From Pseudomonadota bacterium (GTDB lineage Bacteria; Pseudomonadota; Alphaproteobacteria; Rhizobiales; Rhizobiaceae): a stretch of DNA of 64,000 nt. The notes beneath the pieces were generated by a model, which was given only the letters and a program-made list of their open reading frames with translations, searched no databases and was not told where the DNA came from. Positions 33,004 through 42,161 of this stretch are shown in pieces; position 1 is the stretch's first letter; every line of letters begins with the position of its first letter. The DNA is taken from assembly GCA_020161665.1 (NCBI GenBank), contig JAIUPA010000018.1, positions 52,000 to 115,999 of the forward strand, given 5' to 3'. A program made the position numbers and the translations under genes.

Positions 33004-34530
33004 TTACTGCTTTTCAACTTCCATCGCGTCGAGCGTGGCCGCCAGACGCTTTTCTTCATTGTAGTAGCGGGCGCGATCCCAGAAGCGCGGCTTGCCGATC
33101 CCGGTCGAGACATGCCGACCGATGAGCTTGCCGTTGGCGTCTTCGCCCTCGATTTTGTAGCGAACCAGATCCTGCGTGATGATCACATCGCCTTCCATGC
33201 CGCACACTTCGGTAATCGCCGTGATGCGGCGCGAACCATCGCGAAGACGCTGGGCCTGAATGACCACATCCACCGACGAGGCGATGATTTCGCGCACCGT
33301 CTTGGCCGGAAGGGTAAAACCACCCATGGCAATCATCGATTCCATACGGCTCAGGCACTCGCGCGGCGTGTTGGCGTGGATCGTGCCCATGGAGCCATCG
33401 TGGCCGGTGTTCATGGCCTGCAGAAGGTCGAACACTTCCGGTCCGCGCACTTCGCCGACGATGATGCGTTCAGGGCGCATACGCAGGCAGTTCTTGATGA
33501 GATCGCGCATGGTGATCTCGCCTTCGCCTTCAATGTTCGGCGGACGCGTTTCCAGACGCACGACATGGGGCTGCTGCAGCTGAAGTTCGGCCGTATCCTC
33601 GCAGGTGATGACACGTTCATCCTGCTCGATATAGCCGGTCAGGCAGTTGAGCAGCGTCGTTTTACCGGAGCCGGTACCGCCGGAGATGACGATGTTACAC
33701 CGCACGCGCCCGATGATCTGCAGAAGGGCAGCCCCTTCCGGCGTGATGGCACCGAACTTCACAAGCTGTTCGAGCGTCAGCTTGTCCTTCTTGAACTTAC
33801 GAATGGTCAGCGCCGGGCCGTCAATGGCCAGCGGCGGCGCGATCACGTTCACGCGCGAGCCGTCCGGCAGACGGGCGTCGCAGATCGGGCTTGATTCATC
33901 GACGCGGCGGCCGACCTGGCTCACGATGCGCTGGCAGATCGACAGAAGCTGGGCATTGTCACGGAAGCGGATATCCGAAGCGATGGTCTTGCCGCTCACT
34001 TCGATAAAGGTCTGCCCGGCGCCATTGACCATGATGTCGGCGATGTCGTCGCGAGCCAGAAGCGGCTCCAGCGGGCCATAACCCAGAACGTCGTTGCAGA
34101 TATCGTCGAGCAGGTCTTCCTGCTCGGCAATCGGCATGGCGAGGTTCTTGATGGCAATGATATCATTGACGATATCGCGGATTTCCTCACGCGCGCTTTC
34201 CGTATCCAGCTTGGCGAGCTGCGACAGGTCGATCGTATCGATCAGCGCCGAGAAAACCTGCATCTTCGTATCGTAATAGCCCTCGTCGCGCGTCGTCTGG
34301 CGACGACGGGACTGGGCACCACCGGCCGCGGGCTGAAGCGGCGGCGGGGTCATCTGCTGGCGTGGCGCGGTCGCCCCTTCGCGCACCGGATCGGACAACA
34401 CTTCCGGGCCGCTTCTTGGGGCCACAGCGGTGGCCGATCCTGCCGCAGCCGATGTCGCCGCAGGCGGTGCTGCAGGCACCGGGGCTGCGGGCTTCTTGCT
34501 GAAACCGTCGTTACCGCGTTTTCCGAACAT
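33004..34530 (-). CDS. cpaF: CpaF/TadA, pilus assembly ATPase
   Basis: A 508-residue secretion ATPase. The first 85 residues are Ala/Pro-rich and probably disordered. The C-terminal ATPase has Walker [12 protein letters not shown] at about residue 280, then the Asp box and Walker B-like [19 protein letters not shown] and the His box [17 protein letters not shown]. It powers pilin extrusion (and retraction in some Tad systems). It follows cpaE with 77 bases between. Confidence 0.95.
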   Translation of the reverse strand: MFGKRGNDGFSKKPAAPVPAAPPAATSAAAGSATAVAPRSGPEVLSDPVREGATAPRQQMTPPPLQPAAGGAQSRRRQTTRDEGYYDTKMQVFSALIDTIDLSQLAKLDTESAREEIRDIVNDIIAIKNLAMPIAEQEDLLDDICNDVLGYGPLEPLLARDDIADIMVNGAGQTFIEVSGKTIASDIRFRDNAQLLSICQRIVSQVGRRVDESSPICDARLPDGSRVNVIAPPLAIDGPALTIRKFKKDKLTLEQLVKFGAITPEGAALLQIIGRVRCNIVISGGTGSGKTTLLNCLTGYIEQDERVITCEDTAELQLQQPHVVRLETRPPNIEGEGEITMRDLIKNCLRMRPERIIVGEVRGPEVFDLLQAMNTGHDGSMGTIHANTPRECLSRMESMIAMGGFTLPAKTVREIIASSVDVVIQAQRLRDGSRRITAITEVCGMEGDVIITQDLVRYKIEGEDANGKLIGRHVSTGIGKPRFWDRARYYNEEKRLAATLDAMEVEKQ

Positions 34531-34607
34531 GCCCTCTTTCCATTCTCATTGTCTTGAGCACACGGTGGCAAAGCCACCGCCACAAGCCCGGCGCGCCGGG
34601 ACTGTCG

Positions 34608-35900
34608 CTATTTCTTCTTCAGCTTGGCCAGAACGCTCGCCAGACCCGCCTTCTTCTGCTTTTTGGCCACCACGCGGCCCGTCACCACATGGGCAATCTG
34701 CGAGAAGGTTTCGGCAACCGGCGAGCGGGGATCGACTTCAAAAATCATGCGCCCGCTATTGGCGGCATTGCCAAACAGCTGCACATCAAACGGAATGATG
34801 GCAATCGGCTCCATTTCGAGCGGCTCGAAAAAGTCCGCCGGAGCGATTTCCGGACGCTTGGGCATGCCCACCTGATTGAGCACAAGATGCGGGGCCTTGT
34901 CGTTCGGACGCAGCTTCTTCAACGCATCGATAATGTTCTTCGTGTTGCGAAGATTGGCGAGGTCGGGGATTGCGGTGATGACCACCTCATCCACCTCGGA
35001 GAGAAGCGTGCGGGTCCATTCCGACCACTGGTGCGGCACATCGAGAACCGAAATCGGAGCCGTGCGCTGCAAGATTTCGAGAATGGGCTGGAAGGCCGAA
35101 CGGTCGAAATCATAGGCGCGGTCAAGCAGCGACGGTGCGGCCAACAGCGACAGGTGCTCGGAGCACTTCGTCAACAGTCGGTCGAGGAACACCTCGTCCA
35201 GACGTTCCGGCGAGAAAACCGCTTCGGCGATCCCCAGAGCCGGGTCCTGATCGAAGTCGATATTGGCGGTGCCGTAAGGCAGGTCGAGATCGGCCAGCAC
35301 GGTTTCGGTCATAAACAGCGAAGAAATGCCAAAGGCGCAGTTATGCGCAATGGTCGAGGCCCCGACGCCACCCTTGGCACCAATGAAGGCGATGGAACGG
35401 CCAAGCGGAGCGGCTTCCGGGTCCACGAAGATTCCGGCCACCGCGTTCAAAACCTCGGGCATGCCGACCGGATGAACGAGATATTCGGAAATGCCGTTGC
35501 GGACCAACTCGCGGTAAAGCGCGATATCGTTGTAGCGACCGATGATGATGACGCGCGTATTGGGATCGCAAACCTCGGCCAGCGGCTCCAGTTCCATCAG
35601 CATGTCTTCGGGCTTGGCATGCGTTTCAAGAATGATCAGGTTCGGCGTCGGCGTCGACGAGAACATGTTGGCGGCAGCCGATACGTTGCCAGCCGTCACG
35701 CGCATGTTGGCCTTGGCCATGCGGCGATCCGATGCCAGTCGTTCCATGACGCGCTGGGCTTCCGGCGTTTCACAAAAGGCATGGATCGAAATGCGCGGAA
35801 TGGGCCGCACGGATTCCAGATCAGCCGGACGCACATCACCGTCCATCATCAGATCGGCGGAATCGGCGGCCTTGCGGATTTCGTAGTTTACCGTGCTCAT
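34608..35900 (-). CDS. cpaE: CpaE/TadZ, ParA-like pilus localisation protein
   Basis: A 430-residue protein. The N-terminal half is receiver-like (ARITN..TFSSTPTPNLIILETH in region 70-130), and the C-terminal half is a ParA-like ATPase with a deviant Walker A (GAKGGVGASTIAHN), characteristic of CpaE. In Caulobacter CpaE targets pilus assembly to the pole. The last residues KLKKK are basic. It lies between cpaD and cpaF as expected. Confidence 0.93.
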   Translation of the reverse strand: MSTVNYEIRKAADSADLMMDGDVRPADLESVRPIPRISIHAFCETPEAQRVMERLASDRRMAKANMRVTAGNVSAAANMFSSTPTPNLIILETHAKPEDMLMELEPLAEVCDPNTRVIIIGRYNDIALYRELVRNGISEYLVHPVGMPEVLNAVAGIFVDPEAAPLGRSIAFIGAKGGVGASTIAHNCAFGISSLFMTETVLADLDLPYGTANIDFDQDPALGIAEAVFSPERLDEVFLDRLLTKCSEHLSLLAAPSLLDRAYDFDRSAFQPILEILQRTAPISVLDVPHQWSEWTRTLLSEVDEVVITAIPDLANLRNTKNIIDALKKLRPNDKAPHLVLNQVGMPKRPEIAPADFFEPLEMEPIAIIPFDVQLFGNAANSGRMIFEVDPRSPVAETFSQIAHVVTGRVVAKKQKKAGLASVLAKLKKK

Positions 35901-35933
35901 TTTCGTGTCCCCGTCGCTTTCCGATCCGCGGCC

Positions 35934-36617
35934 TTAGTTCATGTCTTTCAGTTCAACGAACTTCTCGCGATAGTTCTTCATCACCGCGCTGCGCTGTTCG
36001 GCGTCAACCGGCGTCTGGGCACGCGGGCCGATGAGATCCGCCGGGTTGGCAATCTGGGCCGCCAGATTGTTCTGATAGGCGCAACCGAAGTTGTGATACT
36101 GGCGGTTGGCCATATCCGGAGAGATGCTCTTCGGCCATTCACCGCAGGTGCTGGCCACCATGGCGGTCGTCGCCACATAGCTGATGCGGATCGGTGCGGA
36201 TTCCCCGCCCGGCGCCTGATAGCTCTGCTCAACGATCATGCCCGGCTCGATACCGGAACGGCGCAACTCGGCGCGAACCTGCTCGCGAACCGTGCGGGCG
36301 GCCGCGGAGTTCGGTGACCCTTGCGGATACAGAACTTGGATCACACCGCGCTGGGCAGCCATGCGCTTCTGGCCGAAGCCGCGAATGACATCGCGCGCGC
36401 CCATGGACAGGGAACGATCACCCGATGCAATCGGAATTTCGATGGAGTGTTCCGCTTCCGTCACGATGATCGGGTGGCGTTCACGGTAGTCGTCGACCGA
36501 TCCGGTGTTGATACCATCACGCGGCGAACCACAGGAAGCGAGCGCCAGAACCGTCAGCATCGCGGCCGAAAGACCGAACCGGACGCGAACCGGACGCTTT
36601 GCATTTTCGCCAGACAT
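35934..36617 (-). CDS. cpaD: CpaD, pilus assembly lipoprotein
   Basis: A 227-residue protein from ATG 36617, preceded by GGAAGGA; ATG at 36665 with GAGGAG is also possible and would add 16 residues. A signal sequence GLSAAMLTVLALASCGSPRDG has a lipobox-like LASC. The mature protein is periplasmic, probably at the outer membrane with the secretin. CSTCGEWP has two Cys typical of CpaD proteins. The gene stands between cpaC and cpaE. Confidence 0.9.
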   Translation of the reverse strand: MSGENAKRPVRVRFGLSAAMLTVLALASCGSPRDGINTGSVDDYRERHPIIVTEAEHSIEIPIASGDRSLSMGARDVIRGFGQKRMAAQRGVIQVLYPQGSPNSAAARTVREQVRAELRRSGIEPGMIVEQSYQAPGGESAPIRISYVATTAMVASTCGEWPKSISPDMANRQYHNFGCAYQNNLAAQIANPADLIGPRAQTPVDAEQRSAVMKNYREKFVELKDMN

Positions 36618-36676
36618 GGTGGCGTTCCTTCCCTCAAGCGACGGATTGCCTTGAAACTTCGTCATCGCGCCGCTCC

Positions 36677-38140
36677 TCACTTGTAAATAAACCCGACATT
36701 GCCGTGGTAGGTGCCTGGCTGTGCCACTTCGCGGCGACCGTAAATCTTGTTCACGCGGTCAAGCAGGAAGTTGCCAGCATCGCTCGGCGCACCGAAATTA
36801 TCGTCAGGACGCGCCAGCTGGTTACGCGCCACCGGGCGTACCAGATAAGGCGTTGCGATGATGACGAGTTCGCTTTCGGCGCGCTCGAAGGTCTTGTCGC
36901 GGAAGAGCGCGCCCAAAATCGGAATCTTGTTGGCTCCGGGGGTGCCATTGGTCGAATGCTTCTGATCGTCCTGAATGAGGCCCGCCAGCGCCAGCGATCC
37001 GCCAGACGGCAGCTCAACCACCGTTTCAATATCGCGCTTGCGATACTCGACCCCCGTCGATGCCGCCACCGGCTCAGACACCTTGGTCTGAACACGCAGG
37101 GCAATGCGGCCCGACGACAGAACCGTTGGCGTGAAGCCCAGCGAGATACCGTAATTGTAAGGCACGATGGTCGTACCGCCATTGCCATCGGGCACGGAAT
37201 AGAGGCGCTCGCCCCCCGAGTTGAAGGTCGCGGCCTGACCGGAAATCGCCGTCAGGGTCGGCTCTGCCAGCGTGCGCAGAACCTTGGCCTGCTCCAGAGC
37301 ATCGATGGTGGACTGCAGCGCATACTTGCCAAGCTGACCGGCAATGCCGCCGCTCAGGCCTGCGGCGCTGGTCGTGGTGGTCAACACGTCGAAGCCGCCG
37401 CCACCGGAATTCTGGCTGATCGAATTGGTGAAGCCCAGCTGCTTCAGGACTTCGCGGCGCACTTCAGCGACCGTGACCTTGAGCGTGACCTGATCTTCGC
37501 CATCGATCGACAGGAGATTGACGATCTGCGACGTCTGACGGCCTTCCGCATAGATCGCGGCATCACCGCCGTTATTTCCGGTCACCGTGGTCTGGCGGGT
37601 CGTCGCCTCGCCGCCCTTGAGGAAGGCGTTGGCAAGCTTGACCACCTGGTCGGCGTCCTGCGGGGTGCGCACGGTGCCGGTCAGCACGATGTTATCCGAA
37701 ACGATCTCAACCTTGACGTTGGAATCGGGCACGAAACGACGGATGTTGCCTTCCAGACCGCCGACATCGCGCTCGATCTCGACATCAAGGCTGACAATTT
37801 CCTCGCCGTTTTCGCCGAAGACGAAAATGTTGGTCTGGCCTACGGTCTTGCCGAACAGGTAGATGCGTCGCGCGCTGCGCGTCACGGCATCGGCCAGCGA
37901 CGGGTCGGCCACGAGAATATCATGGGCGTCGGCGGGAAGATCGATCACCAGTGCCTTGTTCAGGCCGAGGTTGATGCGCTTGCGCGCACCCGTTCCGGCT
38001 TCCGTAATGCGGATGATCGACGAAGCCGTGCCTGCCGCAGAAGCGGGCGTGTAAGCGGTCGGCACCGCCATGGAGAGGGTGATGCCAAGAGCGATCGCTG
38101 TGCGGGTTGCGGCCTTGGCCGTGTGCTTCAACGTGTTCAA
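36677..38140 (-). CDS. cpaC: CpaC, secretin of the Tad pilus
   Basis: A 487-residue outer-membrane secretin. After a signal peptide (AIALGITLSMAVPTAYTPAS) are the pilus N-domain (RINLGLNKALVIDLPADAHD), a BON-like domain (NIVLTGTVRTPQDADQVVKL), and the secretin domain with VKVTVAEVRREVLKQLGF and VELPSGGSLALAGLIQDDQK. It forms the pilus exit pore. The N-domain is homologous to the separate small protein at 40977-41390. It overlaps cpaB by ATGA. Confidence 0.95.
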   Translation of the reverse strand: MNTLKHTAKAATRTAIALGITLSMAVPTAYTPASAAGTASSIIRITEAGTGARKRINLGLNKALVIDLPADAHDILVADPSLADAVTRSARRIYLFGKTVGQTNIFVFGENGEEIVSLDVEIERDVGGLEGNIRRFVPDSNVKVEIVSDNIVLTGTVRTPQDADQVVKLANAFLKGGEATTRQTTVTGNNGGDAAIYAEGRQTSQIVNLLSIDGEDQVTLKVTVAEVRREVLKQLGFTNSISQNSGGGGFDVLTTTTSAAGLSGGIAGQLGKYALQSTIDALEQAKVLRTLAEPTLTAISGQAATFNSGGERLYSVPDGNGGTTIVPYNYGISLGFTPTVLSSGRIALRVQTKVSEPVAASTGVEYRKRDIETVVELPSGGSLALAGLIQDDQKHSTNGTPGANKIPILGALFRDKTFERAESELVIIATPYLVRPVARNQLARPDDNFGAPSDAGNFLLDRVNKIYGRREVAQPGTYHGNVGFIYK

Positions 38141-39096
38141 TTTACCACCCTCACTGACTGCGGCTGTCCAGGCATCGGGACCGGCATGGAATTCGGCATT
38201 TGCGGCTGGCCGGGCATCATCGCAGACGGCTGTGCAGCGCCCGGCGGCATGGACGGCGCACCGGACGGCATCGACGCCGGCGGGGCAGACCCGGACGACA
38301 GGGTTGCATTGCTGGTGCTGATCTGACCGGCCTTGATCAGCTGCACGCCCGGCGAACCCGAACCGCCCGAAATGAGATAGGAGGCGGCGCGCGTATCCGG
38401 GTCCTGCGCATCGGCGGCGGACCGAAGCGCGAGCGTCAGACGCTCGGCCATCTGCTGCGCAACCGAAATGATCTTGGCCTGATCCGGTGTCAGTTCCAGC
38501 GTTGCGGTCGTGCCGATCACGGCCTTGGACCCGTCCTGCTGTTCCTGAATCTGCTGGTCGATGGCCAGAACGCGGATGTTATCGAGCACGTTTTCCGTCA
38601 CGAAATTCCCGTTCTGGCGGCGAACCATGATGATGTCGACGCGGTCGTTGGGCAGAATGAAGCCGCCTGCCCCGGTCGATACCGAGATTTCGGTCGCCAC
38701 AGCCCGCTTGCCAGCGGGCAGCAGGGCCGACATGACGCGGCTTGAAGAGTCGGCAATTTTTTCGCGGCGAACGGGTTCACCGGCAAAGAGTGGCATGCGC
38801 ACCACGGCCCCGTTCAGATCCTGCATGGCCTGCGGTGCGGTCTTGTCCGTGATGAAGCCTTCGACCACAGCGCTTGCGGGCCAGTTTGCCCAGCGCATCG
38901 CCTTTTCGTTGAGGCGCGAGCCAATCGGCAGATTTTCAGCGGAAACGAGGACGTTGACCGTCTCTTCCCTCTGAATAATGGCTTCAGCCTGCTGCATCAC
39001 GACCTGCTGCGTGCCGGTCATTTGCATGGCAATCATTCCGGCAAGACCGGCAGCGCCTACGGCGGCAGCGAGGATAATTAGGCGAGCGGGCTTCAT
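38137..39096 (-). CDS. cpaB: CpaB, periplasmic pilus assembly protein with SAF domain
   Basis: A 319-residue protein from ATG 39096; a longer open frame upstream overlaps the cpaA terminator and is not coding. One N-terminal membrane segment (ARLIILAAAVGAAGLAGMIA) is followed by the SAF domain (VLVSAENLPIGSRLNEKAMR) and the RcpC-like region (AVATEISVSTGAGGFILPND). The C-terminus is Pro/Met/Gln-rich. CpaB sits in the periplasm next to the secretin. It is the first gene of the cpaB-C-D-E-F-tadB-tadC transcript. Confidence 0.93.
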   Translation of the reverse strand: MKPARLIILAAAVGAAGLAGMIAMQMTGTQQVVMQQAEAIIQREETVNVLVSAENLPIGSRLNEKAMRWANWPASAVVEGFITDKTAPQAMQDLNGAVVRMPLFAGEPVRREKIADSSSRVMSALLPAGKRAVATEISVSTGAGGFILPNDRVDIIMVRRQNGNFVTENVLDNIRVLAIDQQIQEQQDGSKAVIGTTATLELTPDQAKIISVAQQMAERLTLALRSAADAQDPDTRAASYLISGGSGSPGVQLIKAGQISTSNATLSSGSAPPASMPSGAPSMPPGAAQPSAMMPGQPQMPNSMPVPMPGQPQSVRVVN

Positions 39097-39234
39097 TTGC
39101 GGCTCTCTGGTACGGGTACGGAACTCTACGTCTCCCGTTAAGATGCGCCGTAATCGTATAATTATAGTTAACACGAGCCTTAGAAACACGGTTAACGCAT
39201 CGTTGACGCCCGCGATACAACCACAGGAATCAAA

Positions 39235-39257
39235 AAGGCCGACACAGGGTCGGCCTT
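39235..39257 (-). terminator. terminator between cpaA and cpaB
   Basis: AAGGCCGAC/GTCGGCCTT forms a 9 bp stem with a five-base loop; the minus-strand T-run follows (plus AAAAA at 39232-39236). It ends cpaA transcription, so cpaB must have its own promoter in 39097-39234. Confidence 0.82.
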
Positions 39258-39281
39258 GAAAAACATTCGATTTGAGGGCTG

Positions 39282-39794
39282 TCAGTGCAGCCCGGAAAGC
39301 CGCATGGCGATCATCGGGGCTTCGGTCAGAGCCATGAAGCCGCCAAAGGCGATGGCAATGCCGTAAGGGATCTTGCGCGCCATCAGCAAGGAGTTCGGGA
39401 TCGGCAGGCCCATGGCCATGACGAGCGAAGACTGGCTGCGCAGGAGAACGATGACGAGGGTGAGGAAGCCCCCGATATAGCTGACGAAGGCGATGAAACC
39501 GACGAGCGGCATGCCGAAACCGAACCAGACGGAGGCTGCCGTCAACAGCTTGGCATCGCCACCACCCATAACGCCGATGGCAAACAGGGCAAAGCAAGCG
39601 CTGAACACAATGGCGGCACCTGCGAAGCTCATGCCGATCTCCGGCCAGCCAAGACCACTCAGCGGTGCGATGACGATGTAGGAGCCTAGCACAATCGCGG
39701 GAATCCAGTTCGGGATCTTCATATAGAAGAGATCCGTGAAGGCAGCCAGGCAAAGGCAGAACGGCAGGATCATAAAGATCGCGATGTCGACCAT
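39282..39794 (-). CDS. cpaA: CpaA, type IV prepilin peptidase (TadV)
   Basis: A 170-residue A24 aspartic membrane peptidase without the N-methylation domain, as usual in Tad systems. The two catalytic Asp are in LAAFTDLFYMKIPNW and MGGGDAKLLTA (GxGD). About six membrane segments. It cuts the Flp pilins and the TadE-like pseudopilins encoded nearby before their membrane segments. It follows the two pilin genes on the same strand but is separated by 224 bases. Confidence 0.94.
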   Translation of the reverse strand: MVDIAIFMILPFCLCLAAFTDLFYMKIPNWIPAIVLGSYIVIAPLSGLGWPEIGMSFAGAAIVFSACFALFAIGVMGGGDAKLLTAASVWFGFGMPLVGFIAFVSYIGGFLTLVIVLLRSQSSLVMAMGLPIPNSLLMARKIPYGIAIAFGGFMALTEAPMIAMRLSGLH

Positions 39795-39964
39795 GGAAAC
39801 AATACCCTTGTGCAGCGCCGCGTGCTGATCAATCCCAGCACAGGCTCAAACTCATATTGAGCGCCAGAATAGCGCTGCGATCTTAAAAAATGGCGAATCT
39901 GCTGGCCGCAGAGACCGGATAGCGTGGGTTAGCCGTACAAACAGAGAGTGCGGTAAACCAAATG

Positions 39965-39991
39965 AAAACGCCCCGCGAAGGCGAGGCGTTT
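39965..39991 (-). terminator. terminator of the downstream Flp pilin gene
   Basis: AACGCC (39967-39972) and GGCGTT (39985-39990) with a partly paired inner stem; the minus-strand reading ends GGCGTTTTC. It is just beyond the pilin stop at 40019. Confidence 0.7.
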
Positions 39992-40018
39992 GCAGTTCAG
40001 ACCTGAGACAGAAAGTTC

Positions 40019-40204
40019 TCAGAGCTTGTTCACGGCGTTGGCATTCATCTTGTTCGACAGCTTCGAGAACGTGTTGTTCAGCGTGCCACCAAGCGACGTT
40101 GCACCCGTGATCAGCGCCACCGAGATGAGGGCGGCAATCAGGCCATATTCAATTGCGGTCGCACCCGATTCATCCTTCAGGAACCGCGCGAAAATCGTGT
40201 TCAT
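40019..40204 (-). CDS. Flp-family type IVb pilin (copy 2)
   Basis: A 61-residue prepilin. The short leader ends DESG, followed by ATAIEYGLIAALISVALIT, the G/xxxxEY Flp motif; CpaA should cut after the Gly. The mature protein is about 47 residues, with a C-terminal tail FSKLSNKMNANAVNKL. It differs from the copy at 40423-40608 at only a handful of positions. AGGAGAG precedes the ATG. The mature subunits build the pilus fibre. Confidence 0.95.
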   Translation of the reverse strand: MNTIFARFLKDESGATAIEYGLIAALISVALITGATSLGGTLNNTFSKLSNKMNANAVNKL

Positions 40205-40368
40205 TCTGCTCTCCTACTCAATACTTAAAAGGAAACGCTGATGCGTTAATCTGATCGCCTGATAGTAGAATTGAGGGCTTAAATCTTGGTAAAACCGACC
40301 TGATCCGATGCAAAATTCACGGCAGATCACAACAACGTGAATGGCGGATCATCTTCGCCATAAACAAA

Positions 40369-40391
40369 AACGCCCCGCTTTCGCGAGGCGT
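40369..40391 (-). terminator. terminator of the upstream Flp pilin gene
   Basis: ACGCC...GGCGT with inner CCGC/GCG pairing and a plus-strand AAAAA (minus T-run) marks the end of the first pilin transcript, so each pilin is its own unit or the second is partly insulated. Confidence 0.65.
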
Positions 40392-40422
40392 CTTCAAGTC
40401 TCAAACTCAAGGCCCAGAGGTC

Positions 40423-40608
40423 TTAGAGCTTGTTGACGGCGTTCGTGTTCATCTTGTCAGACAGCTTCGAGAACGTCGAGTTCAGCGTGTTGCCGAGCGA
40501 CGTAGCGCCGGTGATGAGCGCGACGGAGATCAGGGCTGCAATCAGGCCATATTCGATGGCGGTTGCACCGGATTCATCCTTGAAGAACTGAGCGAAAATC
40601 TTGGTCAT
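40423..40608 (-). CDS. Flp-family type IVb pilin (copy 1)
   Basis: A 61-residue prepilin with the same organisation as its neighbour: leader to DESG, then ATAIEYGLIAALISVALITG. The N-terminal leader differs (MTKIFAQFFK against MNTIFARFLK). AGGAGAG lies about six bases before the ATG. It is the pilin nearest the divergent promoter region 40609-40976 and is probably the major subunit. Confidence 0.95.
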   Translation of the reverse strand: MTKIFAQFFKDESGATAIEYGLIAALISVALITGATSLGNTLNSTFSKLSDKMNTNAVNKL

Positions 40609-40936
40609 GGTACTCTCCTACTCCACTTGGTTTTTTTCAGCACGACCGACAACTGTTGTTCGTTGTTCGGATGAGGCGAGACTACCGCGAGGTCGTTGCA
40701 ACCCGCTTAAATTTAATGGTTAACCGGCTGTGAATGCAAAAACGGGAAAGATTGGGGTAAACACCCGGTAAAGACCGCGTGATAAGGCCAAACGCGCAAT
40801 CCCTGAGGATCGCCCATTTCTGATCCGAGCGCGCGCGTACGCGTTATCTATATATATGCCGCGGCCATGACCAATCGACGTCATCCGGAGGGTTTTTGTA
40901 TTAACCGGACCTTCACCTCTTCGGTTCATCTTCCGT

Positions 40937-40959
40937 AAACGACACTTTTATCGTCGTTT
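40937..40959. promoter_or_regulatory. inverted repeat before the secretin-N-domain gene
   Basis: AAACGAC and GTCGTTT, 7 bp arms with nine bases between, end 17 bases before the ATG at 40977. It could be an operator or leader hairpin. The rest of the 368-base divergent region 40609-40976 must hold pilin and pilus-gene promoters, but I see no strong consensus. Confidence 0.35.
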
Positions 40960-40976
40960 TGGGGACGGTTGCGACC

Positions 40977-41390
40977 ATGATCAAGAAATCCACCCTTTTC
41001 GGCTTTGCCCTTCTTTGCGGCGCCGCTGCGGTTGCCTCGCTTTCCGGGCAGGCATTTGCCGCACAGGACTCTGGCATGCTGCGCGTCTACATGAACAATG
41101 CACGCGTTTTGCGGCTTGATCGCCCCGTCTCGAAGGTGATTGTCGGGAATGACGATATTGCCGATGCAACGGTTGCCGATGATCGCACCGTGGTGCTGAC
41201 CGGCAAGAACTACGGCTCGACCAACCTGCTTCTGCTGGATGGCGATGGCAATGCAATCGTTGACCAGCGCGTTCTGGTGTCGATTGACGAGGGTAACACG
41301 GTTCGCCTCTACAAGCAGACGAGCCGGAACGTCTATTCCTGCGCACCGTGGTGCGAGGAGAATGTCTCATCCGGTGGTGCAAAGCCTTAA
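40977..41390 (+). CDS. secreted protein with pilus N-domain (secretin-N-like)
   Basis: A 137-residue protein from ATG 40977; a TTG six codons upstream has no binding site. A signal peptide (FGFALLCGAAAVASLSGQAFA) is followed by one domain with RVLRLDRPVSKVIVGNDDIA and VVLTGKNYGSTNLLLLDGDG, the T2SS/T3SS pilus N-domain that also starts CpaC. It is periplasmic and may bind the secretin or regulate its assembly. A CAPWC motif near the end could hold a disulfide. Confidence 0.85.
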   Translation: MIKKSTLFGFALLCGAAAVASLSGQAFAAQDSGMLRVYMNNARVLRLDRPVSKVIVGNDDIADATVADDRTVVLTGKNYGSTNLLLLDGDGNAIVDQRVLVSIDEGNTVRLYKQTSRNVYSCAPWCEENVSSGGAKP

Positions 41391-41515
41391 ACACGTCTCG
41401 CGTGTGGACTGTGCCGCCAAGCGATACAAATGCCGGAATCGGGCTGATCGGTGCAACGGATTGTAAACCTCCGGGCCCTATCCTGTGTCGCTAAACGGCG
41501 CCACGGGAAGCATTC

Positions 41516-42151
41516 ATGTTCAACCGTCTGAAAAACAAGAGCGAGATTGGGAAGAAGACGTCACGTCTTCGCCGCCTGTTTCCGCGTTTGGTGCGCTCGG
41601 ACGACGGGGCCGCGGCGCTTGAATTCGCTTTGCTGGCGTTGCCCTATTTCATGATCATTTTTGCCATTTTCGAGACATTTATCGCCTTCACCGGCGAGCA
41701 AATCGTCGGCGGCGCTGTCGATACTCTGGCGCGACGTCTGCGCACGGGCCAGATCACCGCAACGGACACGACCAAGACGACCTATCTGAGTGAAAGCCAG
41801 TTCCGGCAGGCCTTCTGCGACGAGATCGCGATCCTGATGAAATGCTCGGGCACCGAGGTGGCGACACCGACCAAGCTTTTCATCGATGTCCAGAGCGCGG
41901 CCAGTTTTGCTGATATTTCGACCTCGATCGGCAATGATGTCTCCACGGGTGACGTTGATACATCGACCTTTGCCTACGCCCCCGGCGGTCCCGGCACCAT
42001 CAACATGGTGCGCGCCGTCTACAAGTGGGAAGTGATGCTCGATCTGATGCGTCCCTATTTTTCGACGGTCAAGATCGCCTCGGATCCGAGCAAGTCCTAC
42101 TTCCTGATCATGGAAACCACGGCGTACAAGAATGAACCGTTCCCGGAATAG
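41516..42151 (+). CDS. TadE-like pseudopilin
   Basis: A 211-residue protein. RSDDGAAALEFALLALPYFM is the Tad pseudopilin cleavage and membrane motif (cut after Gly by CpaA). The following domain has a pair of Cys and is periplasmic. TadE proteins are needed for pilus assembly in Aggregatibacter. The gene is followed directly by a second pseudopilin gene. Confidence 0.87.
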   Translation: MFNRLKNKSEIGKKTSRLRRLFPRLVRSDDGAAALEFALLALPYFMIIFAIFETFIAFTGEQIVGGAVDTLARRLRTGQITATDTTKTTYLSESQFRQAFCDEIAILMKCSGTEVATPTKLFIDVQSAASFADISTSIGNDVSTGDVDTSTFAYAPGGPGTINMVRAVYKWEVMLDLMRPYFSTVKIASDPSKSYFLIMETTAYKNEPFPE

Positions 42152-42161
42152 GTCAGAAAAA

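Noticed and set aside
34554..36317. Long plus-strand frame antisense to cpaE and cpaD
   Set aside because: Arg/His/Gly-rich product and exact overlap with well-identified minus-strand genes mark it as a high-GC shadow.
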